From an uncultured Bacilli bacterium (lineage in GTDB: Bacteria; Bacillota_I; Bacilli_A; RF39; UBA660): a stretch of 63,099 nucleotides of DNA. A model generated the notes under the pieces. The model had not been told where the DNA came from. It did no database searches and worked only from the letters and a program-made list of their open reading frames with translations. The stretch covers positions 1-63,099 of the forward strand of contig CAKPDM010000009.1 of the NCBI GenBank assembly GCA_934148995.1, in the 5' to 3' direction. Numbering within the stretch: position 1 is the first letter of the stretch; the number at the start of each line of letters is the position of its first letter. A program made the position numbers and the translations under genes. Shown piece by piece: positions 34,197-43,147 of this stretch.

Positions 34197-35609
34197 TTAA
34201 TCAATAACTTCAATCTTCATTAAGTTAGTTGTTCTAGATACTGCATTATTAGGGAAACCTCCAGTAGTAACTATGATATCTCCACTTACTAATTCAGTAT
34301 AATCTTTAGCACAAGCAACACTCTTTGTAAGAACTTCATCAGTTGAATTACAAACTGGTAATAATGCTGGATAAACACCCCAGTTTAATGCTAAACGACG
34401 TCCTGTTTTTTCATCGGGTACTAAAGCAAGAACAGTTGCTTTTGGTTTTAAATTACTAATTACTCTAGCTGTTGAACCACTAATTGTAGCAGCACAGATT
34501 AATTTAGCATTAAGTCTTTTTGTTGTATCAACTACAGCATCAGCAATAGCAGATTGAGCATCAACGACACGGTCATTTTCATCTGAATAATTAAATTCAG
34601 CATATTTTTCAGCAGTTTCACAGATGTTTGCCATAGCAGCTACTGTTTCAACTGGATGTTTACCAATAGTAGTTTCACCACTTAACATAACAGCATCAGT
34701 ACCATCAAATACAGCATTAGCAATATCACTAGTTTCTGCTCTTTTTGGACGGTTATTTTCCATCATTGTTTCAAGCATTTCTGTAGCAACAATAGCAATC
34801 TTTCCAAGTCTTCTACAAGTTTTTATCATTTGTTTTTGAACGATAGGTAACATTTCACTAGGAATTTCTGTACCTAAATCTCCTCTAGCTACCATAACAC
34901 CGTCTGATACTTCTAGAATTGATTCTAAGTTTTTAATACCTAAATCACTTTCAATCTTACAAATTATTTGTAAGTCTTCTCTATTGTGTTGTTTTAAAAT
35001 TTCCTTAATTTCTAGAACATCTTCTTTACAAGATACAAATGATAATGCTAGGTATTCTCCACCATTTGCACAAGCATATTCGATATCTTTTCTATCTAAT
35101 TCACTTACATAAGGAATATTTAACTTAACACCAGGAACACTCATACTTTTTCTGTTTCCTAAAGTTCCACCAGCGATAACTTTACAAGTAACACCGTCTT
35201 CTTCTTTGCTGATAACTTCAAGTTTCATCTTAGCATTCTCAAGTAAAATAAAGTCACCAACAGATAAACTATCAATAGCTTCTGGATGGTTAACTGAAAA
35301 TCTCTCAGTAGTTCCAAGCACTTCTTCTTTAACAATACGAATAATATTTTCGTTAACTAATTCGATAGAATCATTTTCTAGCATACCACTTCTAAATTCA
35401 GGACCTTTAGTATCCCATAATATTGCTACAGACTTACCAGTTCTTTTTCTAACTTCACGAACTGAAGCGATAGCTTTATCTCTTTCTTCGATTGTTGCAT
35501 GGGTAAAGTTAATTCTAGCAACATTCATACCTGCTAAAACCATTTGTTCCATTACATCGGCTTCATTAGATGCAGGTCCAATACTACAAACTATTTTTGT
35601 CTTTTTCAT
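34197..35609 (-). CDS. pyk: Pyruvate kinase
   Basis: 470 residues, the short form without the extra PEP-utiliser-like C-terminal domain of Bacillus Pyk. KTKIVCSIGPASN at the N-terminus, the IICKIESDLGIKNLESIL metal/PEP site, DGVMVARGDLGTEIP and TSDIANAVFDGTDAVMLSGETTIG are the signatures. Makes pyruvate and ATP in glycolysis. It stands as its own transcription unit: the ATG follows GAGGAGTGAGTAGTAA. Confidence 0.97.
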   Translation of the reverse strand: MKKTKIVCSIGPASNEADVMEQMVLAGMNVARINFTHATIEERDKAIASVREVRKRTGKSVAILWDTKGPEFRSGMLENDSIELVNENIIRIVKEEVLGTTERFSVNHPEAIDSLSVGDFILLENAKMKLEVISKEEDGVTCKVIAGGTLGNRKSMSVPGVKLNIPYVSELDRKDIEYACANGGEYLALSFVSCKEDVLEIKEILKQHNREDLQIICKIESDLGIKNLESILEVSDGVMVARGDLGTEIPSEMLPIVQKQMIKTCRRLGKIAIVATEMLETMMENNRPKRAETSDIANAVFDGTDAVMLSGETTIGKHPVETVAAMANICETAEKYAEFNYSDENDRVVDAQSAIADAVVDTTKRLNAKLICAATISGSTARVISNLKPKATVLALVPDEKTGRRLALNWGVYPALLPVCNSTDEVLTKSVACAKDYTELVSGDIIVTTGGFPNNAVSRTTNLMKIEVID

Positions 35610-35679
35610 TTACTACTCACTCCTCTTTCAAACAGTAATAATTATACTATAAATTTATCATTTTGTATAGAATTTTTTG

Positions 35680-36498
35680 CTATTTTTGGCAATTTGGACA
35701 ATAATAAGTTCCTCGTCCACCAACTCTTGTGAAAATGATTTCACTGTTACAATTTTTACAAGTCCCATTCTTTCTACCATGAACTATTAATTCATTTTGA
35801 AAATTACCATGAACTCCCTCACTAGATTCAAAACTTTTAATAGTTGTACCACCCATTTTAATGGCTTTTTTAAGAACAATTCTTGTGTTTTCAATTATTT
35901 GCTCTGCTTCCTCACTATTAACCGTTTTAGCAGGTCTTAATGGACTTAGATGACTTAGATATAGTATTTCATCATCATAAATATTACCAATTCCAGCAAT
36001 AATACTTTGATCCAATAAAACAGTCTTTATTGGTGTAGTTTTACTTTTAAATCTATCTAATAGATACTCTTTAGTTAATCTTTCATCATCAAATTCATAA
36101 CCTAAATCACTAAGTGGTTTTTGTTCATTAATCTTATACTTAGGAAGAAGCATCATTCTACCAAATTTTCTAACATCATGAAAGCGCATTTCAATATCAT
36201 TATCTAATAATAAAGCAACGTGTTCATGTTTTGATACAACTTCATTTTTATGTCTAAAATAAAATCTTCCTTCCATTCTAAGATGTACTAATAAAGCATA
36301 ATTCGTTAGATAAATAACTATCCATTTGCCTCTCGTTGTAACACTTTCTATTTTTTCATTCTTTATCTTTTCTAAAAATTCATTCTTATCACCAACTATT
36401 ACATTATCATAATAAACATAAGCTTTAGTAATAGTATGTCCAACTATTCTTTTTTCTAACATTTTGGCAACTGTAATTACTTCTGGTTTTTCTGGCAT
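35680..36498 (-). CDS. mutM: Formamidopyrimidine-DNA glycosylase
   Basis: 272 residues. The catalytic N-terminus is MPEKPEVITVAKML (Pro2 and Glu3 kept; the family usually has PELPEVET). LVHLRMEGRF, IAGIGNIYDDEILY and the C-terminal zinc finger CKNCNSEIIFTRVGGRGTYYCPNCQ are intact. Removes 8-oxoguanine and FapyG. It lies 29 bases after polA in the same direction, a common Bacillota pairing. Confidence 0.95.
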   Translation of the reverse strand: MPEKPEVITVAKMLEKRIVGHTITKAYVYYDNVIVGDKNEFLEKIKNEKIESVTTRGKWIVIYLTNYALLVHLRMEGRFYFRHKNEVVSKHEHVALLLDNDIEMRFHDVRKFGRMMLLPKYKINEQKPLSDLGYEFDDERLTKEYLLDRFKSKTTPIKTVLLDQSIIAGIGNIYDDEILYLSHLSPLRPAKTVNSEEAEQIIENTRIVLKKAIKMGGTTIKSFESSEGVHGNFQNELIVHGRKNGTCKNCNSEIIFTRVGGRGTYYCPNCQK

Positions 36499-36527
36499 AT
36501 TTTATCACTTTCCTTTACTACTTACTA

Positions 36528-39167
36528 CTATTTAGCTTCATACCAATCGCTACCAAGTTCTATATCTACTTTTAACGGTACACTAAGTTTAACTACTTGT
36601 TCCATCTTCTCACGTACTAACTCTTTCATTATGTCAAGCTCATCTTTATAAACATTAAATACCAATTCATCGTGAACTTGAATTAACATTTTACTCTTTA
36701 AGTTCCTATCTTTCATTGCTTGATATAATTCAACCATTGCTTTCTTTAAAATATCAGCAGCGCTTCCTTGAATTGGCGTATTTAAAGCCATGCGCTCACC
36801 ACTACTTCGTACCATATAGTTACTACTCTTCAACTCATCTATTTTTCTTCTACGATTCATTATTGTAGTAACAAAACCATTTTTATAAGCTTCTCTTTTT
36901 TCTTGCTCCATATATTCCTTAATACCAGGATAAGTATTTAAGTAGTTTGATAAAAACTCCTTTGCACTAGCAACATCTATTTTTAAGTCTTCACTAAGAC
37001 CAAAGCTACTTATTCCATATAAGATACCAAAGTTGACAGTTTTAGCAATTCGGCGCATCTTTTTATCAACTTCATTTATTGGTACCTTGAATATATCTGA
37101 AGCAGTTTTTGAATGAATGTCTTTATCTTCAATAAAAGCTTCTTGTAAGTTTGTAGCATTAGCCATATGTGCAAATACTCTTAACTCTATCTGACTATAA
37201 TCAGAACTCATTAAAAGGCTATCTTCTTCTGGAATAAAAGCTTTACGAACAAGTTTAGAGTAATCACTTCTAATCGGAATATTCTGTAAGTTTGGTTTGC
37301 TACTAGATAAACGACCAGTTCTTGTTAAACATTGATTAAAAATAGTATGAATTTTTCCATCTTCTCTTATTTCATCTATTAAACCAATTGAATAATTAGC
37401 ATATAATTTATAAAGATTTCGATACTCTAACACTTTTTCAACAATAGGGTGTTTATCACTTATTTTATCTAATATATCTTTACTAGTAGAATAACTAGTA
37501 TCATCTTTTTTTCGTTTTTTAGGATATTCTATCTCTAACTTTTCAAATAAAACTTCTCCTAACTGTTTAGGTGATAAAATATTGAATTCACAACCAGCAT
37601 CTTCATATATTTCATCTTGCATAAGTTTCATTTTTGCTTCTAGTTCTTCTTTTTGCTTTAATAAGTAGTTTTTATCAGCCCTTATACCTGTTAACTCCAT
37701 ATCAGCTAATACAAAAGCAAGTGGCATTTCTATTTCTTCAAACAATTTAGTTTCCTTATAAGTAGCTATTTCTTCAAGGATTTGCTCTCTACTATCGTAG
37801 ATAAACTCGCTTTTCATTATAGATTGTTTCTCTGTCGTCTCAAGTGAAGCTTCTCTTTTTTTTCTTTCTGTTCCATAAGTTTCTTCATAGCTTGGACAGT
37901 CATAATTAAATTGTCCCATTAAAACAGTGATATCATCATCTAATTTATAATCTAATAGATAAGCACCAATCATTGCGTCATAGTTACAATTGTTTATGAC
38001 TATATCATACTGATTTAAAAGAATGATCATTCTCTTGACATCATATGTATATTTAGTTACATCGTTATTAAATATACATTTGTGATTAATAATTTCTTCA
38101 ATAGTCATAAAACAAGACGTATCTTTATTAGTAAATGCTCCACCAATAATTTTACTTTTACTATAGGTATGTCCATCCATTTCTAAATAAAAGGAAAAAG
38201 GTATAGTAAAGTCAAAGTCGTTATAAGACACAACTGTTTTAGTAATTGGTTTTTCTTCTAATAAGTCAAAACTTTGTTGACCTGTCAAAACAGTATTATC
38301 TATACTAACACTTATTTTCTTTAAAAGTGATTTAAATTCTAATTCCCTTAAAATAGCAATATACTCTTCTGTATTAAGTCCTCGATAAATACACTCTTCT
38401 AGGGTAAAAGGAATAGGTACTTCACGGTAAATAGTAGCTAAGTCAAAGCTTGTATAAGCATCTTCTTTGCCTGTTTCTAATTTTTCAGCTGTCTTACCAC
38501 CAATATTTTCTAGATTATTATAAATCTCATCAAGACTACCATATTTTTTCAAAAGAGTAATTGCTGTTTTCTCACCGATTCCTTTTACTCCTGATATATT
38601 GTCACTAGAATCTCCCATTAGAGCTTTTAAATCTATCATATGAATTGGTGTTGTTCCATAATATTCTTTAAAAGTTTCTTCATCAAATCTGATTGAACCT
38701 TTTGTCTTTAAAAGTTTAACTTCTACTTCATTGCTTATTAGTTGTAATAAGTCTTTATCACTAGATATAATCGTCGCAATAAATTCATCTTCTTCATCAA
38801 CTATTTTAGCAAGAGTACCAATTATATCATCAGCTTCATAATTATCTATTTCAAAATGTTTTATTCCCATAGTATCAAGAATTTCTTTGGCTTTTGGAAA
38901 CTGTAGTTTTAACTCTTTTGGCATTTCTCTACGACCAGCTTTATAGTCTTTATACTTTTCGTGTCTGAAAGTTTTTCCTTTATCAAATGCCACCAAAATA
39001 TAGTTTGGTTTCTCTTCTTCAATTATTTTATTCATCATATTAATAAAGCCATAAAGAGCATTAGTAGGAAATCCCTTACTATTTCGCATAATAACTCCAC
39101 TATAACTTGTTGCATAATAACTTCTAAATAACAAATTGTTCCCATCTACTAATATTATTTTCTGCAT
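36528..39167 (-). CDS. polA: DNA polymerase I
   Basis: 879 residues. The 5'-nuclease domain occupies about residues 1-290 (ILVDGNNLLFRSYYA; VAFDKGKTFRHEKYKDYK; GDSSDNISGVKGIGEKTA). The 3'-5' exonuclease region (about 310-480) is degenerate: the usual FDTET acids read FYLEMDG, so proofreading is probably lost as in Bacillus and Thermus enzymes. The polymerase domain has DYSQIELRVFAHM, KTVNFGILYGIS and VHDELVFNVY. An extended -10 (TGCTATAAT on the minus strand, 39191-39199) lies 24 bases upstream of the ATG. Confidence 0.97.
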   Translation of the reverse strand: MQKIILVDGNNLLFRSYYATSYSGVIMRNSKGFPTNALYGFINMMNKIIEEEKPNYILVAFDKGKTFRHEKYKDYKAGRREMPKELKLQFPKAKEILDTMGIKHFEIDNYEADDIIGTLAKIVDEEDEFIATIISSDKDLLQLISNEVEVKLLKTKGSIRFDEETFKEYYGTTPIHMIDLKALMGDSSDNISGVKGIGEKTAITLLKKYGSLDEIYNNLENIGGKTAEKLETGKEDAYTSFDLATIYREVPIPFTLEECIYRGLNTEEYIAILRELEFKSLLKKISVSIDNTVLTGQQSFDLLEEKPITKTVVSYNDFDFTIPFSFYLEMDGHTYSKSKIIGGAFTNKDTSCFMTIEEIINHKCIFNNDVTKYTYDVKRMIILLNQYDIVINNCNYDAMIGAYLLDYKLDDDITVLMGQFNYDCPSYEETYGTERKKREASLETTEKQSIMKSEFIYDSREQILEEIATYKETKLFEEIEMPLAFVLADMELTGIRADKNYLLKQKEELEAKMKLMQDEIYEDAGCEFNILSPKQLGEVLFEKLEIEYPKKRKKDDTSYSTSKDILDKISDKHPIVEKVLEYRNLYKLYANYSIGLIDEIREDGKIHTIFNQCLTRTGRLSSSKPNLQNIPIRSDYSKLVRKAFIPEEDSLLMSSDYSQIELRVFAHMANATNLQEAFIEDKDIHSKTASDIFKVPINEVDKKMRRIAKTVNFGILYGISSFGLSEDLKIDVASAKEFLSNYLNTYPGIKEYMEQEKREAYKNGFVTTIMNRRRKIDELKSSNYMVRSSGERMALNTPIQGSAADILKKAMVELYQAMKDRNLKSKMLIQVHDELVFNVYKDELDIMKELVREKMEQVVKLSVPLKVDIELGSDWYEAK

Positions 39168-39205
39168 AGCACACCTTCTCTTCTCTAATTATTATAGCAA
39201 TCTTT

Positions 39206-39319
39206 CTAAATTTTCGAAAGCAAATTAGCGCATATTATTAAACTAAGTATGATTGCTACCACATATAAACCTATTATTAATATGATTGTTTTTATAATTT
39301 CTATGATGTTATTTTTCAT
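39206..39319 (-). CDS. 37-residue membrane peptide divergent from lexA, candidate SOS gene
   Basis: The frame starts at ATG 39319 behind GATGGAGGCGTTA and stops at 39206. It has a short basic N-terminus (MKNNIIEIIKT) and one long hydrophobic helix through ILIIGLYVVAIILSLIICAN, ending LLSKI. Its promoter is near-perfect (TTGACA-17-TAAAAT, minus strand) and overlaps LexA-box-like sequences. Location and size recall SOS-induced small membrane proteins (division inhibitors such as YneA, also divergent from lexA in Bacillus, or TisB/SidA-sized peptides). There is no sequence match to any of them; function is inference. Confidence 0.6.
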   Translation of the reverse strand: MKNNIIEIIKTIILIIGLYVVAIILSLIICANLLSKI

Positions 39320-39342
39320 TAACGCCTCCATCTCTTCTTACG

Positions 39343-39371
39343 ATTTTATTAGCAAGCATAAGTTTTGTCAA
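39343..39371 (-). promoter_or_regulatory. Promoter of the 37-residue peptide with LexA-like box in the spacer
   Basis: On the minus strand TTGACA (39371-39366), a 17-base spacer and TAAAAT (39348-39343). Plus-strand CAAGCATAAGTTTT (39353-39366) inside the spacer matches 10 of 14 positions of the Bacillus SOS box CGAACRNRYGTTYC. Confidence 0.7.
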
Positions 39372-39379
39372 TATATTTT

Positions 39380-39420
39380 CGAAATTTTGTTTGACTTTTT
39401 CCTATTAGACGTGTTAATAT
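39380..39420 (+). promoter_or_regulatory. lexA promoter with overlapping LexA-box-like sequence
   Basis: CGAAATTTTGTTTG (39380-39393; 10 of 14 to the Bacillus SOS box) overlaps the -35 TTGACT (39391-39396). A -10 such as TAATAT (39415-39420) follows at 18 bases. LexA autoregulation is the expected reading. Confidence 0.55.
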
Positions 39421-39440
39421 TGAGAAAAGGAGGAAAAAAG

Positions 39441-40061
39441 ATGGAGAAATTAACAGATAGACAGTATGATATTCTACAAATAATTAAGAAATTAACAGCG
39501 AAAAAAGGTTATCCACCCACAGTTAGAGAAATTGGTGAAGCAGCTAACCTTCATTCCCCTGCTACTATTCATTTTCACTTAATGCAATTAGTTAAGAAAG
39601 GTTATATTTCTAAAGAAGATGGTTCTAATAGAACAATAGAAATACTAGTACCAAATGAGTTTTTAAAAGAAAAAGAAGATGTAATTAAAGTACCTCTTCT
39701 TGGTAAGGTTACAGCTGGTACACCAATTGAAGCAATTGAACGTCCCAACGAAACATTTGCACTTCCTGTTGAAATAGTTGGTAATAAAAAGGAAGTATTT
39801 ACTTTAAGAGTAAGTGGTGAATCAATGATTAATGTTGGTATCTATGATGGTGATATCATAATTGTTGAAAGACAAGAAACCGCAAAAAATGGTGATACTG
39901 TAGTAGCAATGAATGAAAATAACGAAGCAACTGTTAAAACTTTTTATAAAGAAGATAATCATTTCAGACTACAACCTGAAAATGATACAATGGAACCAAT
40001 CATTCTTGATAAAGTTACAATTCTTGGCAAAGTTGTTGGTTTATATCGAAAATTCAACTAA
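39441..40061 (+). CDS. lexA: LexA repressor
   Basis: 206 residues from ATG 39441 behind AAAAGGAGG; the in-frame extension upstream is an artefact of the open divergent region. The winged-helix DNA-binding domain (LTDRQYDILQIIKKL; YPPTVREIGEAANLHSPATIHFHL) and the latent protease domain are complete: cleavage site Ala-Gly in GKVTAGTPIE, Ser in RVSGESMINVGIYDGD, Lys in NEATVKTF. RecA-stimulated self-cleavage relieves SOS repression. Confidence 0.96.
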   Translation: MEKLTDRQYDILQIIKKLTAKKGYPPTVREIGEAANLHSPATIHFHLMQLVKKGYISKEDGSNRTIEILVPNEFLKEKEDVIKVPLLGKVTAGTPIEAIERPNETFALPVEIVGNKKEVFTLRVSGESMINVGIYDGDIIIVERQETAKNGDTVVAMNENNEATVKTFYKEDNHFRLQPENDTMEPIILDKVTILGKVVGLYRKFN

Positions 40062-40101
40062 AAAGAACAAGCTAGATATCTTATCTATTCTTGTTCTTTT
40101 T
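40061..40101. terminator. Bidirectional terminator between lexA and tcdA
   Basis: AAAAGAACAAG (40061-40071) pairs with CTTGTTCTTTT (40090-40100), with an inner TAGATA/TATCTA extension. It overlaps both stop codons. Confidence 0.8.
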
Positions 40102-40776
40102 TATTGTATCTTTAACTACTTCACTAGCTATTACCATTCCTGCCGTTGCGGGAACAAAAGCACAAGAAGCAATTATATTACTATCTAATTTAAATGGTAA
40201 TTCGCTTGAAAAACACACTTTTGTTTTTAATGATAATCTATTTTGTTTTATAAAGTAACGTAGTTTTCTAGCCAAAGGATCATTATAAGTCTTTTCAATA
40301 GTAGTTATTTCTATCTTTGTTGGATCTAATCTTTTTCCCATACCCATACAAGATATGATTGGTATTTTTTTCTTATTACAATAAGTTAATAACAGTTCTT
40401 TAGCTTTCATATCATCACACGCATCTATTACATAGGTATAATTAGTTGAAAATATTTGCTCTATATTATCCTTAGAAACTTTAATTTTAAGAGCTGTAAT
40501 ATTTGCTTCTGGATTAATATCTATAGCTCGTTTTTTTATTAGTTCAACTTTATCTTGATTGATTGTACTAGATAAAGCGATGATTTGTCTATTGCAGTTA
40601 GTAATATCCACTTTATCATAATCGACTATAGTTAAATCTAAAAAACCACTTCTTACTAGTCCTTCGATAACATAACCACCTACGCCACCACAACCAACTA
40701 CTAGTATTTTTTCATTTTTAAAGCTAGTAACCATTTCGGTCCCTAGCAAGCAATTTATTCTCTCTAGTCTTTCCAT
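40081..40776 (-). CDS. tcdA: tRNA threonylcarbamoyladenosine dehydratase (TcdA/YgdL)
   Basis: 231 residues, E1-like ThiF/HesA fold. The nucleotide-binding loop is ILVVGCGGVGGYVIEGLVRSG, then IVDYDKVDITNCNRQ, VIDACDDMKAKELLL and SCMGMGKRLDPTKIEI, as in TcdA, which cyclises t6A to ct6A at A37. The E1 zinc cysteines are absent, as in this family. It starts one base after the stop of the preceding gene on this strand. Confidence 0.88.
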   Translation of the reverse strand: MERLERINCLLGTEMVTSFKNEKILVVGCGGVGGYVIEGLVRSGFLDLTIVDYDKVDITNCNRQIIALSSTINQDKVELIKKRAIDINPEANITALKIKVSKDNIEQIFSTNYTYVIDACDDMKAKELLLTYCNKKKIPIISCMGMGKRLDPTKIEITTIEKTYNDPLARKLRYFIKQNRLSLKTKVCFSSELPFKLDSNIIASCAFVPATAGMVIASEVVKDTIKKNKNR

Positions 40777-40777
40777 A

Positions 40778-41566
40778 CTAAGCTACTTTCTCTTTAACAT
40801 ACTGTTTTTGTGGTAATCTAAATTCCGTATATTGTTTGTTGTTAAGTAACTGATAATAATAACTGTAAATTAAATAATTTTCTTCTCCCGTTGTCAAATA
40901 ATTATTCATTTCTTTCTTTAGCTTTGTTTCTACATTACCAAAATCTCTCAATACTTGTTCATAATTATCTTTTTCTCTAACACTACCAGGTACAGTTGTA
41001 AAGTCTAATGTTTCCATAAATTCTAGCCATTCAGCTTGTTTTTCTAAACCATTCACATTTAATTGATAAAGGTATTCGGTTTTACCAGTACTACCTTGTC
41101 TTAATTCTAATAGTTTTATTTGCTCATGTTCATTTAAACTATTAATAACTCCAATGTTTTTTAATGCTATTACCCTATCTTTTTTCTTATTAGGATTAGC
41201 ATATCTTAAATTATTTACTAAAAGTCCATATAGCGTATCAACATATATATTAGCTTTAGCTGGAGGTAGTGGTATAGAGTATTGATCACAAAAATCTCCA
41301 CCATTATACTTTTCTCCCACAACTTTAATAGATGAAACTTCGTTATTATAATAAGAACTGATGTTTCTTATATCTCTTGTTAGTCTTGCTGGTTGATCTT
41401 TATAATACTTAACATCTGGAAATTCCTTTATTGAATACTTACCGATTAACACATCACTTTCACTATTTTTAGTTGCTTGCAGCTTCATTTTTTCTTTATA
41501 TATATTATGAAAAGATACCTCTAATTCAAACATGCTATTATTTGTTGCCATTGGTAAGATTAACAT
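40778..41566 (-). CDS. Hypothetical protein, CarD-like-free, mostly beta/helical
   Basis: 262 residues from the internal ATG 41566, chosen for its CAGGAGGTGGAAGTT site; the longer frame lacks one. MLILPMATNNSMFELEVSF begins the product; a DVLIGKYSIKEFPDVKYYKDQPARLTRD region and a helical C-terminus (MNNYLTTGEENYLIYSYYYQLL) follow. I do not recognise the family. No signal peptide or membrane span. It is apparently co-transcribed with tcdA. Confidence 0.7.
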   Translation of the reverse strand: MLILPMATNNSMFELEVSFHNIYKEKMKLQATKNSESDVLIGKYSIKEFPDVKYYKDQPARLTRDIRNISSYYNNEVSSIKVVGEKYNGGDFCDQYSIPLPPAKANIYVDTLYGLLVNNLRYANPNKKKDRVIALKNIGVINSLNEHEQIKLLELRQGSTGKTEYLYQLNVNGLEKQAEWLEFMETLDFTTVPGSVREKDNYEQVLRDFGNVETKLKKEMNNYLTTGEENYLIYSYYYQLLNNKQYTEFRLPQKQYVKEKVA

Positions 41567-41675
41567 AACTTCCACCTCCTGTAAGAGAAATATTATAACA
41601 TAAAACATCTATAAAATGCAAACATTTTTTCTAAAAAAATTTAGGAGTAATTTAAGAGTAATTTTGGGAGTAAAA

Positions 41676-41705
41676 AAATAAAAAAGCCCGTAAAATCAAG
41701 GCTTT
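41676..41705 (-). terminator. Terminator of tRNA-Glu
   Basis: On the minus strand AAAGCC-11-GGCTTT followed by T-rich sequence (41683-41705 for the stem). Confidence 0.75.
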
Positions 41706-41716
41706 AAGAACATATT

Positions 41717-41793
41717 TGGTAGCCTGTACGGGGTTCGAACCCGTGAATACGAGCTTGAGAGGCGCGCGTGTTGAACCACTTCACCAACAGGCC
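41717..41793 (-). tRNA. tRNA-Glu (anticodon CUC)
   Basis: 77 bases with encoded CCA. Acceptor GGCCTGT pairs with ACAGGCT (G1-U72 wobble), D-arm GTG/CAC, loop CTCTCAA gives anticodon CTC, and the T-arm ACGGG-TTCGAAC-CCCGT is perfect. The anticodon stem CGCGC/GCTCG contains a C-U mismatch in its middle pair and the D-loop is long (11 bases), both unusual. It reads GAG. Glu is assigned from the anticodon and overall similarity. Confidence 0.87.
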
Positions 41794-41834
41794 ATAATAA
41801 AATCTTCAAAGAAGATAATATTATTTTAACATGA

Positions 41835-43067
41835 TTAACTATTTTTGACAATTACTTTAGCTAATTTTTTCACACTTTGTTTTTCTTTTAGCATCTGAAC
41901 AATTAATCCTCTACTCATTGGTAGATTCTCTTCCTTTAATTCGTTTACTACATTTACAAAACTAGCTGGTTCATAATCAATTCGTTCCTCTTCAAAGAAT
42001 AGCATTGTATTTTTGCTATAAATAGAAATTTCTTTTGTATCATAACAAGTAAATGCATTAGGATGCTTAGCTAAATATTTCCTATATTTTTCAGCAATAT
42101 CGTCTAAATTTATTGCCCTTAAAAACTCAAAAATTTCATCTTTATTAAACTTTTGTTTATAGAAATAATGATAATCAATCGTTGTTACAGAACTATTTTC
42201 ATCTAAAGCATCAACAAGTTGTGTTACAAGAGGTTTTATTTTTTCGACCTCATCTAATTTTACAAGATAAAGTCTTTCTAATTGTTTTGCTAAAGTTAAA
42301 TCGAAGAAAACAGTTTCATTTGCTCGTTGCAAACGACAATATCTCCTAACCATACTTACTGGTAAATTATTTCGTTCACAGAATGCAATAAAATTATTAT
42401 GATTTTTTGGAGAAAGGTAATCCTTATCTAAAGCTTTAACTTTTATTTCTTCCTTTTTAGTATAAGTATTTGCACGAAAAGTATGTCGATTTTTCCTAAA
42501 TTTTTCTTTATCTAACGAAGCATAAAACTCTGTATTATATTCCCTCAATAGTCCATATGCTTCATAAATCTCTGACATTTTAATGCCAAACATTTTTGTC
42601 AAAAGATCGTTGCTTGGGGAATCTGCTTCCAAATATATATTAATTTTGGCCTTTGCTTCTTCAATTCTATGTGCTAACTGTCTTTCCTTAAAATCATTTT
42701 GTGGATAAACTTTTAAAGTATATGCAAGTAAAGCTTCATCTATCTCATCTTTGTTTTGTTTCTTTAGTAAAATTTCTCTTATTTCCCACCAAGCAAGTCT
42801 GGTATCATTTGCTGTCAAATCAACTGCATTTTCTTGGACATGTTTAATAAAATTTAATAATAAACTATTACGAACCTCTTGTTCTCTTTTTTGAATTTGT
42901 TCATAATAAAATTCATCTTTTTTATTCTTCATCAAATCTAAATAGTCTTCTTGTTTTAGAGCACTACCACATCGCTCTAGGCGCCAACCAACTATAATTA
43001 TTTCTTCAAGCGTATCTGCTTTAGCTAATTTTGCTAGTAAAGCATCTCTCTTTTCAACCATATTCAT
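41835..43067 (-). CDS. Hypothetical helical protein
   Basis: About 410 residues. ATG 43067 is preferred, behind GGGAGTGTGGTTATA; a GTG three codons earlier and another ATG two codons later are alternatives. The protein is strongly helical and charged, with no membrane span: DTLEEIIIVGWRLERCGSALKQEDYLDL, then LLREYNTEFYASLDKEKFRKN and a C-terminal helical tail (LPMSRGLIVQMLKEKQSVKKL). I recognise no domain. It is followed by tRNA-Glu on the same strand. Confidence 0.7.
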   Translation of the reverse strand: MNMVEKRDALLAKLAKADTLEEIIIVGWRLERCGSALKQEDYLDLMKNKKDEFYYEQIQKREQEVRNSLLLNFIKHVQENAVDLTANDTRLAWWEIREILLKKQNKDEIDEALLAYTLKVYPQNDFKERQLAHRIEEAKAKINIYLEADSPSNDLLTKMFGIKMSEIYEAYGLLREYNTEFYASLDKEKFRKNRHTFRANTYTKKEEIKVKALDKDYLSPKNHNNFIAFCERNNLPVSMVRRYCRLQRANETVFFDLTLAKQLERLYLVKLDEVEKIKPLVTQLVDALDENSSVTTIDYHYFYKQKFNKDEIFEFLRAINLDDIAEKYRKYLAKHPNAFTCYDTKEISIYSKNTMLFFEEERIDYEPASFVNVVNELKEENLPMSRGLIVQMLKEKQSVKKLAKVIVKNS

Positions 43068-43124
43068 TATAACCACACTCCCAAACTGTTCTTTATTATA
43101 CCAAAATATTTGTTGTAAAGCAAC

Positions 43125-43145
43125 GAAAAAAGCAGATAGTTCTGC
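43125..43145 (-). terminator. Terminator after holA
   Basis: On the minus strand GCAGA-ACTA-TCTGC followed by a run of T, just after the holA stop. Confidence 0.75.
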
Positions 43146-43147
43146 CT

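Noticed and set aside
35206..35652. Long plus-strand ORF opposite pyk.
   Set aside because: It is antisense to the highly conserved N-terminal half of pyruvate kinase, has no ribosome site and no recognisable protein features.
39249..39440. Extended LexA N-terminus or separate plus-strand gene upstream of lexA.
   Set aside because: The stretch is the divergent regulatory region plus antisense of the 37-residue peptide; the LexA start at 39441 has a strong ribosome site and the family N-terminus.
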